Part shown: positions 36,051 to 45,686 of the stretch, piece by piece
Numbering within the stretch: position 1 is the stretch's first letter
Layout of the letters: the number at the start of each line of letters is the position of its first letter
Assembly: GCA_947589015.1 (NCBI GenBank)
Contig: CANPZF010000013.1
Span: 1-45,776 of the forward strand
Reading direction: 5' to 3'
DNA from: an uncultured Clostridia bacterium
GTDB taxonomy: Bacteria > Bacillota > Clostridia > TANB77 > CAG-508
DNA: 45,776 nt
Made by a program: the position numbers and the translations under genes
Notes under the pieces: generated by a model
What the model was told of the DNA's origin: nothing
Database searches by the model: none
Seen by the model: only the letters and a program-made list of their open reading frames with translations

Positions 36051-36779
36051 CTATATAATTTTTTTTATTTTTCTAATCTTAAAATAAATATTACTCAATA
36101 ATCTATCATATAAACTTTTTTTTCTTTTTTTCAATTTGATTTTTTTGAAGTTTTCTAAATTATTACTTATAAATTTTTCCAATTCTTCAAAATCTTTATC
36201 TTTCATTACATTCGGATGATAACAGAAAGTAACTAATTTAAGCGGTAGCTTTCTAACTTTTCCTGATTGCTGTGGAATAAAATAAAAACCATCTTTAAAA
36301 TATATATCGTTTGCAATTGTATCAGATATGATTCTTATATTAGTTTCTAATCTCAATGCCTCTATTGTATTTAAATCAAATGTGTGTGCAGGTGCAAAGA
36401 AAATAGTCGGAATAATATTTATTTGTTTAAAGAAATTATAAGCATTCTTTATTTTTTTTCTTTGTTCTTCTAATGATAAACCAGCAAATTCTGATTTATT
36501 ATTAATAGGATTAATTCCTGATTCATTAGAGCAAAAAATATGATTATATCCATGCATAGCTATATACCATTTCTTTTTATTCCAATTTTTAATAGTATCC
36601 ACAAAGTTTTTATCTTCTTCATATTTTTGTAAATCAGAATCTAAATTATTAGCAATAATACCTACAATAGGTTTAATATTATATTTGTCTAAAATTTTTT
36701 CTATTTTATTCCATTTTTTTACATCCATCCTTGAAGATGCATCATCTAATCTAATTATATATACGTTTTTTTTAATCAT
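36051..36779 (-). CDS. DUF2334 / polysaccharide-deacetylase-like protein
   Basis: A 242-aa NodB-like fold: YIIRLDDASSRMD carries the metal-binding Asp pair, AMHGYNH gives the HxxxH metal site, and FFAPAHTFD the catalytic arm. No signal peptide, so it may act on a precursor inside the cell. The open frame extends to 36833, but ATG at 36779 has AGGTGAT six nt upstream and overlaps the wzy stop by 8 bp. Deacetylation of an N-acetyl sugar of the repeat unit is the likely role. Confidence 0.83.
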   Translation of the reverse strand: MIKKNVYIIRLDDASSRMDVKKWNKIEKILDKYNIKPIVGIIANNLDSDLQKYEEDKNFVDTIKNWNKKKWYIAMHGYNHIFCSNESGINPINNKSEFAGLSLEEQRKKIKNAYNFFKQINIIPTIFFAPAHTFDLNTIEALRLETNIRIISDTIANDIYFKDGFYFIPQQSGKVRKLPLKLVTFCYHPNVMKDKDFEELEKFISNNLENFKKIKLKKRKKSLYDRLLSNIYFKIRKIKKII

Positions 36780-38043
36780 AATTATCACCTTTTTTCGTCT
36801 GATTCCATCTGTTTTTAACATAATATATATCAACTAAAAGAAATATTACAGTTGAAAATGAATTTGCATAGAAATCAGTTACGAACATTCCAGATAATAA
36901 TAAATACCAAATTAATAATTTATATTTATTATGTTTATTTTTATGTAAATAAATATATATCATAACACAAATCATAGTTGTTAAAATTATTCCATTTTGA
37001 GAAAGTGTTTGTATTAATACATTATGTGGTGTTACTTCATTTTTCCATATTTCATTCTTAAAGCCTGTACCAAACAACATATTTCTAAAACTTGAATACC
37101 AAATTGTTAAGCCATTTTTTATTATAGTAAATCTTCCATTATCATCTAAAAATCCATTCATTCCTGAACGTATAGTCATAATATAATTCATTCCCCATAA
37201 AGCAATGCCACAAATTAAAATAGTAATTAATAATGTTTTTAAATTTGCTTTTTTATATAAATTTTTAACAATTATAACTCCCATTATCAAGAATAATGAA
37301 GTAATACCTGAACGAGATGTATTTAAAACCATAGCAATAAAAATTATTAGCATTTTAATTATATTAGTAATTTTTATATGTTTTTCATCAAAAAAATCAA
37401 TAAACAAAATAAGAAATCCTATACCCATATATATTGGTAAAATACTAGCACCCTTAAATAAGCAAAAGAAACTAATTCTTGAATGTCCAGTATACAAAAT
37501 AAAACCAGCATCAATATGTAAATAATAATGTAAAAAATATTGAACTATCATTCCAATAGAAGTTGCAATGCAAACATCAACATATAAATGTAGTAACTTA
37601 TTTATTTGTTTTAAATTTATTGGTAATTCTTCTTTACAATCAAAAGTTAAAATAATAGGAATTATCATTATTAGCACTTGCGTAATTTCTATCATTGTTT
37701 GTGGAATATCACTAATCCAAATTAATTGAACAATTAATAATAGAAATACCGATACAATACTTAGTAATGATTTTGTAGTAAGTTTTTTATAATATTTTAA
37801 AATTGAATAGATATATAATAGTAAGAAAATATTATACCATGAAATAATCTGATACATATTCACACCAAATATACCAATATACTCCATAGGTAAAGAAATA
37901 ATAATTAATTTTAAAATTTTTACTAAATGATTATCACATTTACTAAATAATACAATAAAACTATTCAATATCATCGAAATAAATCCAAATTTTCCATTAA
38001 ATAAATAAGCAATTATTGTAATTAGACTTAAAATTATAAACAT
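36772..38043 (-). CDS. wzy: O-antigen polymerase/ligase-like membrane protein (Wzy)
   Basis: A 423-aa protein with about 10-12 membrane helices and a large outer loop around residues 290-345 (ILICGIALWGMNYIMTIR, NGRFTIIKNGLTIW, LFGTGFKNEIWKNE). The FGTGF and HNVLIQTLSQNG segments are typical of the Wzy/WaaL ligase domain. It should polymerise repeat units flipped by Wzx. ATG at 38043 follows GGAGG by 5 nt, better than the TTG at 38070. No other Wzy candidate exists in the cluster. Confidence 0.85.
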   Translation of the reverse strand: MFIILSLITIIAYLFNGKFGFISMILNSFIVLFSKCDNHLVKILKLIIISLPMEYIGIFGVNMYQIISWYNIFLLLYIYSILKYYKKLTTKSLLSIVSVFLLLIVQLIWISDIPQTMIEITQVLIMIIPIILTFDCKEELPINLKQINKLLHLYVDVCIATSIGMIVQYFLHYYLHIDAGFILYTGHSRISFFCLFKGASILPIYMGIGFLILFIDFFDEKHIKITNIIKMLIIFIAMVLNTSRSGITSLFLIMGVIIVKNLYKKANLKTLLITILICGIALWGMNYIMTIRSGMNGFLDDNGRFTIIKNGLTIWYSSFRNMLFGTGFKNEIWKNEVTPHNVLIQTLSQNGIILTTMICVMIYIYLHKNKHNKYKLLIWYLLLSGMFVTDFYANSFSTVIFLLVDIYYVKNRWNQTKKGDNYD

Positions 38044-38063
38044 ATTTCCTCCATAAATAATGA

Positions 38064-39182
38064 CTAACAAATTTTTATATATAAATTTTCTAATTTTTTA
38101 ATTTCATTTTTAATATCAAAATTATCTAAAACTTTTATATTTTCTCGATTATCAATATTTATCTTTTTTGAGATTAAAATTATATTTTCAATCCAATCGG
38201 AAATATTAGAGTAATCTATATCTAAAAAAATAGTTTTATTAGTAATATCAACATTTTTTGGAATATTACTTGATAAAATAACTGGTAATCCAGATACTTG
38301 AGCTTCTATTGCAGCTATTCCTAATCCTTCATACTTTGATGGAAATAGAAAGATATCAAATGTAGAATAATATTTATATACTTCTGTTGTAGATGAAATA
38401 AAAATAATTTTATTTTCTATATATTTTTTTCTTGCATATAATTTTATATTTTCTTCTAATTCTCCACTTCCACATAACATCAATTTAAAAATATCATTTT
38501 TTTCTACTAAATTAGAAAATATATCTAATAAATATTTATGGTTTTTTGCTTTAGTAAATCTGCCTATATGTCCTAATATAATTTCATTTTCCTTTATATT
38601 GTAATAATCACGTATTAAATTTCGATATTTATTATTAAACTTAAATTTGTCATAATTTATAGCATTATTGACAATAAAACATCTATTAGAATTGGCTATT
38701 TTTTTTCCAAATAGCCAACGGTTTGCTTCATAAGAACATCCCATAAAATAATCAGCTATATACCTTATTCTAAATTGTAATATATTTTTAAATATAGCTA
38801 CAACACTAGTCCCATTTGATATACTATGACTATGACAAATAGTTTTCAATCCATATTTCTTAGCAATTTTTAAATAAATTGAAGCTGTACTTCTTACATG
38901 TCCATGAATAATTTTATAATCCGAGTATTTTTTTAATAACTCGTTCCATGATTTTTTATAAACAAAATGATTATAAACTTTATATTTAGGTATATGGTAA
39001 ATTGTACCACCATTTTTTTCAATCTCTTCTTCATATATTCCTTTGTCATTACCATGAACAACAAAATCAAATTGGAATTTGCTTTTATCAATATTCTTAT
39101 AAAAATTCATCACAAATGTTTCTGCTCCACCAAGATTTAATCCACCTAGTACGTGCAATATTTTTATTTTTTCGTTTTCCAA
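38064..39182 (-). CDS. Family 4 glycosyltransferase (EpsF-like)
   Basis: GT-B enzyme with ILHVLGGLNLGGAETFVMNF at the N-terminus, CHSHSISNGT, LGHIGRFTKAKNH at the hinge and PSKYEGLGIAAIEAQVSGLP as donor site. It resembles the enzyme at 34864 over its length, so the two may be old duplicates acting at successive steps. The start appears to be TTG with GGGGG 9 nt upstream. Confidence 0.87.
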   Translation of the reverse strand: MENEKIKILHVLGGLNLGGAETFVMNFYKNIDKSKFQFDFVVHGNDKGIYEEEIEKNGGTIYHIPKYKVYNHFVYKKSWNELLKKYSDYKIIHGHVRSTASIYLKIAKKYGLKTICHSHSISNGTSVVAIFKNILQFRIRYIADYFMGCSYEANRWLFGKKIANSNRCFIVNNAINYDKFKFNNKYRNLIRDYYNIKENEIILGHIGRFTKAKNHKYLLDIFSNLVEKNDIFKLMLCGSGELEENIKLYARKKYIENKIIFISSTTEVYKYYSTFDIFLFPSKYEGLGIAAIEAQVSGLPVILSSNIPKNVDITNKTIFLDIDYSNISDWIENIILISKKINIDNRENIKVLDNFDIKNEIKKLENLYIKIC

Positions 39183-39206
39183 AATATAATGCCCCCAATA
39201 ACTCTA

Positions 39207-40298
39207 TTACTCTTTCTTTATCTCTTCCATATATGCTTCTATTACTATGTTTCTATTAAATTCTTTTTCTACCTTTTTTCTGCTATTTATTCCCATTTTT
39301 TTCTTTTCTTCATATGGTAAATTAATAAATTTTTCTACCTTATTAATTAATTCTTCTATATCATTCATATTAACCATATATCCATTAATCCCATCATCAA
39401 CTATTTCTCTGCAACCCGCTCTGTTAGTAGTTATAATTGGTCTTCCAGCAGCACAACTTTCAAGTAACGCATTGCTCATACCTTCTGGATAATATGATGG
39501 ATGTATTGTACAATTTGATATTTTATGATATTCTCTTACATCGTTTACTTTTCCATCATATATGACTATTTTCTTTTGTTCTAATTCCTTAAATAAGTTT
39601 ATATAATAATTATTATCACAAGATCCTAAAATATGAAATTCTGTATTAGGATACTTTTCCTTTATTTTTTTTGCTGTTTCAATATAATCTTCTATCCCTT
39701 TTTCTTTAATTATTCTTGAAATAAATAAAAAGGTAATATTTTTATTATTTGGATATGGGAGTAATTTATGATATTCTAAATTAACGCCTGAACCTGGTAT
39801 CAATTTGTAATTACTATTAATAATTTTTCTCTTTAACATAAACTTTAAATTTTCTCTATTTTGAAAAAATACACATTTTGCTTTTTTTAAAGCAATTTTA
39901 TATAAAAATACTGTTATTTCTTGTAATATACCAGGATTTTCTACTGCACTCCCAAGTCCCGTTATATTAGCTATATATGGAATTTTTAATTTTCTACAAA
40001 TATATCCTCCATAAACATTAGGTTTAATTGTATATGTTAAAACAATATCTGGTTTAATTTGCTTAATATATTTTTTATATGTATATAAAAGTTTTAAATC
40101 ATGAAAAATATTAACTCCACGATTATCTATTTTTACTTCAATATACTTGCAACCTGTTTCTAATACTTCCTTCTTATAATTATTTTCAGGAGCTAATACA
40201 TATATGTTATATTCTTCATCATATAATTTAGATAATAATTCTTTTCTAAATTTAATTAATCCTCCCAAAGAATTACATAATATCATTACCTTTTTCAT
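39207..40298 (-). CDS. Family 4 glycosyltransferase (PglA/EpsD-like)
   Basis: GT-B enzyme starting KVMILCNSLGGLIKFRKELL, with YIANITGLGSAVE, FLFISRIIKEKGIEDYI and PSYYPEGMSNALLESCAAGR as donor site. The pattern is that of PglA/CapM enzymes that add the second sugar to undecaprenyl-PP-linked HexNAc, fitting the PglC-like initiator in this cluster. ATG at 40298 follows GAAAGGAAA, better than the TTG at 40313. Confidence 0.86.
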   Translation of the reverse strand: MKKVMILCNSLGGLIKFRKELLSKLYDEEYNIYVLAPENNYKKEVLETGCKYIEVKIDNRGVNIFHDLKLLYTYKKYIKQIKPDIVLTYTIKPNVYGGYICRKLKIPYIANITGLGSAVENPGILQEITVFLYKIALKKAKCVFFQNRENLKFMLKRKIINSNYKLIPGSGVNLEYHKLLPYPNNKNITFLFISRIIKEKGIEDYIETAKKIKEKYPNTEFHILGSCDNNYYINLFKELEQKKIVIYDGKVNDVREYHKISNCTIHPSYYPEGMSNALLESCAAGRPIITTNRAGCREIVDDGINGYMVNMNDIEELINKVEKFINLPYEEKKKMGINSRKKVEKEFNRNIVIEAYMEEIKKE

Positions 40299-40349
40299 GA
40301 TGTTTCCTTTCAATTATAATTTGCTTAAATATTTTTTATGGAATCATTT

Positions 40350-41645
40350 TTATCTTCCGACTGAATAATATTCAATTCCATTATTTTTCATCTCTTCTAA
40401 ACTAAATATATTTCTTCCATCATATACTAATGGAGTTTTCATTAATTTTTTGAAAGTTTCTGGTTTTATTTCTTTTATTTCTTTCCATTCTGTAAATATA
40501 AAGCATATATTAGCATCTTCTATGGCTCTTTCTGGACTATCTACATAATTGATTTCTGTTGGATAAATTTTCTTATAATTGTCTATTCCAACAGGATCAT
40601 ATGCATATATTTTATTTGCACCTGCCTTTAATAGTTCACTTATATTACTAAGTGATGGTGCTTCTCTTAAATCATCTGTTCCAGGTTTAAATGTTAAACC
40701 TAATACTGCTATTTTTAAATTTCTAAATGTTATCATTCTATCTTTTGCTTTTTTAAATAGCTTGATTTTTTGCTCTTCGTTTACATCAATAGTTGCTTCA
40801 ACTGTTTTTAATTTATATCCATTTTTGTTTGCTAAATATTTCAAAGCTTTTGTATCTTTTGGAAAACAGCTTCCCCCATAACCAATTCCTGCATTTAAAA
40901 AGTTTGAACCAATTCTTGGATCATAACTCATACCTTTTGCTACATCTTCTATATTTGCCTCTACAAGTTCACAAAGGTTTGCTATATCATTCATATAGGA
41001 TATTTTTAAAGCTAAAAAATCATTTGAAGCATATTTTATCATTTCTGCACTTCTCCTGTTTACAGCAACTATTGGTAAATTAAATGGTTTATAAATTTCT
41101 CTTAATATATCTTCTGCATATTTTGTTTTGGTTCCTATTACAATTCTTTTTGCTTCTAATGTATCTTTTACTGCTTGTCCTTGTGCTAAGAATTCTGGGT
41201 TACTTGCAACTTCTATTTTTACATTATGTACTAATGAATCTTTTATAAATTGTTCCACTTTATCATTTGTTCCTATTGGAACCGTTGATTTTACAACTAC
41301 TAAGCAATCTTTTTCCACATTTTCAGCTATTTGTCTTGATACTGTTGCTATATACTCTAAATTGGCTGAACCATCCGACATTTCTGGTGTTCCAACTCCT
41401 ATAAATATTGCATCAGCATCTTTATATGCATTTTTATAATCTGTTGTAAAATCTAATCTTCCTTCCTTATAATTTTTTTTCATTAATTCTTCAAGACCTT
41501 CTTCATATATTGGAGAAATTCCATTTTTCATTAATTCAACTTTTTTTTCATCTATATCAATACATATAACATTATGTCCTTTTTCTGCGAAACATACTCC
41601 TGCTACTAACCCTACATAACCTGTTCCTGCTACTGCAATTTTCAT
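40350..41645 (-). CDS. ugd: UDP-glucose 6-dehydrogenase
   Basis: Oxidises UDP-glucose to UDP-glucuronate with NAD+. Has GTGYVGLVAGVCFAEKG near the start, KSTVPIGT, the catalytic cysteine in YGGSCFPKDTKAL and GLTFKPGTDDLREAPS. The 431 aa from ATG 41645, which has AAGGAGG eight nt upstream, match the family; a frame extension to 41681 lacks a ribosome binding site. It supplies uronic acid to the polymer and substrate to the epimerase at 33803. Just upstream lie two gene remnants. Confidence 0.95.
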   Translation of the reverse strand: MKIAVAGTGYVGLVAGVCFAEKGHNVICIDIDEKKVELMKNGISPIYEEGLEELMKKNYKEGRLDFTTDYKNAYKDADAIFIGVGTPEMSDGSANLEYIATVSRQIAENVEKDCLVVVKSTVPIGTNDKVEQFIKDSLVHNVKIEVASNPEFLAQGQAVKDTLEAKRIVIGTKTKYAEDILREIYKPFNLPIVAVNRRSAEMIKYASNDFLALKISYMNDIANLCELVEANIEDVAKGMSYDPRIGSNFLNAGIGYGGSCFPKDTKALKYLANKNGYKLKTVEATIDVNEEQKIKLFKKAKDRMITFRNLKIAVLGLTFKPGTDDLREAPSLSNISELLKAGANKIYAYDPVGIDNYKKIYPTEINYVDSPERAIEDANICFIFTEWKEIKEIKPETFKKLMKTPLVYDGRNIFSLEEMKNNGIEYYSVGR

Positions 41646-41713
41646 ATTAATCCTCCTTAATAAAGTTTTTATTAATTTCAAATCATTTCTTTATTTTTCA
41701 TTGAAAATGTTTT

Positions 41714-42011
41714 ATCTTTTTCTAAAAACTCTCATTTTAATTTTTTCTAAATCTTTATAAATTTCTTCTTTATTAATATATTCTTGAATAATAAGATATT
41801 AAAATATACCTTTTTTCTTTCTTTTTTCTCTACTACTCTTATTTTTAATATTCCGTCTACTGGTGTATGGAAATGTATAATTTCATAATTATTTTCTTTT
41901 ACTATCCATTGCTAGCTACATGTACTTCATATTCTTATTCTTTAAACCATTTTATATATGGAATGCATTAATATGTTTTGTAACTGTTGCAACAAGCAAA
42001 GCTTTTTTCAA
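41714..42011 (-). pseudogene. Decayed family 4 glycosyltransferase (EpsD-like) remnant
   Basis: A TTG at 42011 with GGAGG upstream opens KKALLVATVTKHINAFHI, the classic N-terminus of EpsD-like GT4 enzymes. The frame then breaks; a second frame gives KWFKE-stop-EYEVHVASN and a third VKENNYEIIHFHTPVDGILK, both in the family's order. The conserved middle and donor site are gone. At least two frameshifts and an in-frame stop, plus a large deletion, make it non-functional. Confidence 0.75.
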
Positions 42012-42026
42012 TTTTATTCCTCCAGT

Positions 42027-42149
42027 TTAATTTATTTTCTTAGCAGGAACTCCAACATATATACACTTTTCTTCTATATTTTTAACTACCACAGATCCTG
42101 CTCCAATAATACAATCTTCTACAGCTTGTATATTATTTTTTATGTTCAT
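42027..42149 (-). pseudogene. C-terminal remnant of a PglD/NeuD-like acetyltransferase
   Basis: A 40-codon frame reads EDCIIGAGSVVVKNIEEK and CIYVGVPAKKIN-stop, which is the last coil and end of a left-handed beta-helix sugar acetyltransferase of the PglD/NeuD group. The Rossmann N-domain and most coils are missing. Its place after PglE/PglC-like genes fits PglD of the diacetyl-bacillosamine pathway. Confidence 0.75.
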
Positions 42150-42177
42150 ATGTTCTTATTTTTCTTTTATAAATTTT

Positions 42178-42849
42178 TTATATAATATTGATAATTTCTT
42201 CCAAATTTTTTATTTTATATTTTTCTTTTATGTTGCTTTTATAATTCTTATATCTATATATTCCATTATTCCTATATATTCTAATGCAAGTTATAGGATA
42301 TATATTTCCTATAAAAAAATCCTTTTCTGGATTATCCCCAACATACATCATTTCTTCAAATTTTACATTCAACTTCTTCATTATTATTTCAAATCCCTTA
42401 GGATTAGGTTTCCAATATTCTTTACCTAATTCATCTGTTAAAATAATTTCATCAAATATTTTGTTTGCATTTAGGGCATTTAATTTTGATTTTTGTGTTT
42501 CAATATATCCATCAGTTATAATTCCTATTTTTATATTTTTTTCTTTTAATTTATTTATTGTCGGAATAACATCACAATAAAACTGTATCTTTGGTTTATG
42601 ACATCTATATATTTTTATTATCTCTTCTATTTCTTCAGATGTGTATTTTATTTGATTTTTTTCAAGCCATCTATTAAATATATTTTTTTTATTTTCTTCA
42701 TAACAATTTAATAATTCTTTATAAATTGTTTGTGTGTTCTTCATATATTTTTTTTCTAAATACCTTGAAACTACTTCCAAACCACTTTTTACATATTCGT
42801 TTTCAGATATTAATGTATCATCTAAATCAAATATTACCGCTTTAATCAT
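42178..42849 (-). CDS. HAD-family hydrolase
   Basis: A 223-aa phosphatase-like HAD-IA protein: AVIFDLDDTLISE (D8 nucleophile, D10), GIITDGY with the motif II Thr, and MYVGDNPEKDFFIG with the motif IV acids. It overlaps the ATP-grasp gene by 8 bp, so the two act together. Likely removes phosphate from a sugar or small precursor made for the glycan. Substrate not readable. Confidence 0.88.
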   Translation of the reverse strand: MIKAVIFDLDDTLISENEYVKSGLEVVSRYLEKKYMKNTQTIYKELLNCYEENKKNIFNRWLEKNQIKYTSEEIEEIIKIYRCHKPKIQFYCDVIPTINKLKEKNIKIGIITDGYIETQKSKLNALNANKIFDEIILTDELGKEYWKPNPKGFEIIMKKLNVKFEEMMYVGDNPEKDFFIGNIYPITCIRIYRNNGIYRYKNYKSNIKEKYKIKNLEEIINII

Positions 42850-43825
42850 TAATTTTATTCATCTCACTATCTAACATAATAGAATCATCAAATCTTAAAA
42901 AATATAAATTTTCTTTATAATCTTCATTATATTTCAATTCTTTTCCACTTAATAGTTTATATAGATTTTGGCAAGAATCTGCTCCTGCTTTTATACTCAT
43001 TGGAGCACCTCCACCAAATCTCGGATTAATCTCTATATATTTAATTTCTGTATCTGTTTTTATACATTGAATTGTAATTTGTCCTATTGGGTTTAAAATA
43101 GTAATCAATTCTTTTACACTTTCTATAATTTCCCTATCCTTTATTATTTTTCCCTTGGTTATTTCCCCATCTCTAGTAGCAATTCTTTGTCTTGGAACTA
43201 TTGTAATTACTTGTCCATTGAAATCACAAAATACATCTACTGTATATTCTATTCCATTCACAAATTCTTGAATAATTGGGTTTTCAATATATCCTTTAAA
43301 GAATTCTAATTGTTCTCGATTATTTACTTTAAAAGTATTAATACTAGAACTGCCATTAAATGGTTTGATAAATAATGGAAAAGTAATGTTGTTTATATTT
43401 AAATCGTTCTCTGCTATCATTTTAGGAACTCCAAATCCATTTTCTTTAAAAAAGTTATAAGTTTTTATTTTATTTCTACAAATTTCGATTATATTATAAT
43501 CAGATATCAGCACTTTTGCATTAGTTGCATTTTCTATTCTCTTTTTATTTTTAGATAAGATTAATAATTCACTATCTATCGTAGGTACTACCAATTTTAT
43601 GTTTTCTCTATTACATAAATTTACAATTGTTTCTATATATCCATTTTCCCCTATTGGAGGAATTATGTAATTTTTATCTGCAAAATATATAGCAGGTGCC
43701 ATATTTGAAATATCTACTGCAATTATTCTACTTTTTACATGTTCTTTGATTGCTGCATTCTTAAAGCATTCAATCAATTCTACTCTCCTTCCTGCACTCA
43801 ATAACAATATATTTATTTCTTTCAT
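42842..43825 (-). CDS. ATP-grasp protein (PylC/CarB-like)
   Basis: A 327-aa protein with an N-terminal Rossmann-like part (ILLLSAGRRVELIECFKNAA), the ATP-binding FPLFIKPFNGSSS, IIQEFVNGIEYTVDVF and the metal-binding EINPRFGGGAPMS. It follows the PglC-like gene and overlaps the HAD gene, a pair seen beside PglC-type enzymes. It is probably a carboxylate-amine ligase that modifies a sugar. AGAGGTGA precedes the ATG. Confidence 0.86.
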   Translation of the reverse strand: MKEINILLLSAGRRVELIECFKNAAIKEHVKSRIIAVDISNMAPAIYFADKNYIIPPIGENGYIETIVNLCNRENIKLVVPTIDSELLILSKNKKRIENATNAKVLISDYNIIEICRNKIKTYNFFKENGFGVPKMIAENDLNINNITFPLFIKPFNGSSSINTFKVNNREQLEFFKGYIENPIIQEFVNGIEYTVDVFCDFNGQVITIVPRQRIATRDGEITKGKIIKDREIIESVKELITILNPIGQITIQCIKTDTEIKYIEINPRFGGGAPMSIKAGADSCQNLYKLLSGKELKYNEDYKENLYFLRFDDSIMLDSEMNKIND

Positions 43826-43841
43826 TTCTTATTAGTCACCT

Positions 43842-44462
43842 CTAATTTTTTATTTTTTCTCCATTCCCTTTAAAATAATCCATAGTTGCATTTCCAGCTT
43901 GGGATATGCCTTCTCTGATAAAAACTTTTCCTATTGTTTTTACAATTATTTTTGCATCTTTAAAAAACGTTATTTTTTTTGTATATTCCAAGTCATCCTC
44001 AAACTTTTTTTCCCAAGAAATTGAATTTCTCCCATCAATTTGTGCTAACCCAGTTAGTCCTGGTCTAACATCATGCCTATGCCTTTGTTCTTCATTATAT
44101 AATTTTAAATATTCTACTAGTAGAGGTCTTGGTCCTACTATTGCCATATCTCCTTTTATTATATTAATTAATTCTGGCAATTCATCTAAACTAGTACTTC
44201 TCAAAAACTTACCAAATTTCGTTAATCTTTCTTCATCTGATAATAAAATTCCATTTTCATCTTTTTCATCTGTCATTGTTCTAAATTTATATAAAGTAAA
44301 TATTTTTTCATCTTTACCTGGTCTTTCTTGCTTAAAAATTACTGGTTTTCCCAATTTTATTCTTACTAATATGTATATAATAATCATTACTGGCATTAAT
44401 ATGATAAGAGCTATTAAACTTAATATAAAATCTAGTATCCTTTTAAAATATTTCCTATACAT
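43842..44462 (-). CDS. pglC: PglC-like monotopic phosphoglycosyltransferase
   Basis: Starts the repeat unit by moving a HexNAc-phosphate from UDP to undecaprenyl phosphate. One N-terminal hydrophobic re-entrant segment (about 9-33), then VIFKQERPGKDEKIF, YKFRTMTDEKDENG, the catalytic SLDELPEL (Asp-Glu dyad) and VGPRPLLVEYL. The 206-aa length and the sequence along its whole length match Campylobacter PglC rather than the larger WbaP/WcaJ enzymes. So the first sugar may be diacetyl-bacillosamine or another UDP-HexNAc. Confidence 0.9.
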   Translation of the reverse strand: MYRKYFKRILDFILSLIALIILMPVMIIIYILVRIKLGKPVIFKQERPGKDEKIFTLYKFRTMTDEKDENGILLSDEERLTKFGKFLRSTSLDELPELINIIKGDMAIVGPRPLLVEYLKLYNEEQRHRHDVRPGLTGLAQIDGRNSISWEKKFEDDLEYTKKITFFKDAKIIVKTIGKVFIREGISQAGNATMDYFKGNGEKIKN

Positions 44463-44476
44463 ATGATGCCTCCATT

Positions 44477-45604
44477 TTAATCAAATAAATTTTTTATTAT
44501 TTCAATTACTTTTTCCTGTTCTTCCTCTGTCATTTTAGTATCTGAAGGTAAACACACACCTCTTTCAAATAAATCCTGTGCTACTGATTTTTCTGCTGTT
44601 TTTACAAAATCATATCCTTCAAATACTGGTTGCATATGCATTGGTTTCCACACTGGCCTTGATTCTATGTTTTCTTTTTCTAATGCCTCTACTATTTCTA
44701 ATGGTGTTACTTTTGATTTTTCTTTCAACGTAATCACTGATAGCCAATGATTTGGTTTCGTATTTTCAGGTATTGGCTGTAGTTCAATTTCTTCTATATC
44801 TTCAAAACCTTCTTTGTATTTATTAAATATATTTGTTTTTTGTTCTATTCTTTTATCTAAAACTTTCAATTGTCCTCTACCTATACCTGCAACAATATTG
44901 CTCATTCTATAGTTGTATCCAATTTCTTTATGTTCATAATGTCGTGCTGGTTCTCTTGCTTGAGTTGCCCAAAATCTTACTTTTAAAATTCCTTCTTCAT
45001 CTTCTGAAACTAACATTCCTCCTCCACTTGTTGTAATTATTTTGTTTCCATTAAATGAATAAATTCCATATTTTCCAAATGTTCCTGTTTGCTTATCTTT
45101 ATATGTAGCTCCTAGACTTTCTGCTGCATCTTCTACTAAAGGAACATTATGTTTATCACAAATTTCTTTTATTTTTTCAATTTTTGCTGGTGTTCCATAT
45201 AAATGCACTACAACTACTGCCTTTGGATTTGGGTATTTTTCAAACGCTTTTTCTAATGCTTTAGGATCCATATTCCATGTATCTCTTTCGCTATCAATAA
45301 ATACTGGTGTTGCATTTTGATATACTATTGGATTAGCAGTAGCTGAAAATGTTAATGATGGACAAAATACTATATCTCCTTCTTTCACATCTAATGCTTT
45401 TAAAGCTAGATGTATTGCAGCTGTTCCAGATGATAGGGCTGCTGCTGATTTTATTCCTACATATTTACTTAATTCTTCTTCAAATTTATTTACATTTTCT
45501 CCTAAAGGCGCTACCCAGTTAGTATCAAATGCTTCTTTTATATATTGCTTCTCATATCCTTCATCTGACATATGTGGTGAAGCTAAATATATTTTTCTAT
45601 CCAT
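44477..45604 (-). CDS. pglE: PglE-like PLP aminotransferase (DegT/DnrJ/EryC1 family)
   Basis: A 375-aa aminotransferase with YLASPHMSDEGYEKQYI, VAPLGENVNKFE, LSSGTAAIHLAL, VEDAAESLGA and the PLP-lysine in NGNKIITTSGGGM, then TQAREPARHYEH. These match PglE, which makes UDP-4-amino-4,6-dideoxy-GlcNAc for bacillosamine. It is followed by the PglC-like gene and the PglD-like remnant; no PglF dehydratase is in the window but one may lie to the right. First visible gene of the capsule unit. Confidence 0.9.
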   Translation of the reverse strand: MDRKIYLASPHMSDEGYEKQYIKEAFDTNWVAPLGENVNKFEEELSKYVGIKSAAALSSGTAAIHLALKALDVKEGDIVFCPSLTFSATANPIVYQNATPVFIDSERDTWNMDPKALEKAFEKYPNPKAVVVVHLYGTPAKIEKIKEICDKHNVPLVEDAAESLGATYKDKQTGTFGKYGIYSFNGNKIITTSGGGMLVSEDEEGILKVRFWATQAREPARHYEHKEIGYNYRMSNIVAGIGRGQLKVLDKRIEQKTNIFNKYKEGFEDIEEIELQPIPENTKPNHWLSVITLKEKSKVTPLEIVEALEKENIESRPVWKPMHMQPVFEGYDFVKTAEKSVAQDLFERGVCLPSDTKMTEEEQEKVIEIIKNLFD

Positions 45605-45686
45605 TTTTTATTACATTCCTTTCTTGTTTCGTTCAAAGTTAATGTTCCTTAATTAAAACAATTTAGTTGTTTTTTCTTACTAACTA

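Noticed and set aside
196..45036. Many plus-strand open frames of 60-190 codons
   Set aside because: They lie opposite real minus-strand genes, are rich in Leu/Phe/Ile from antisense AT-rich codons, and show no domain or ribosome binding site.
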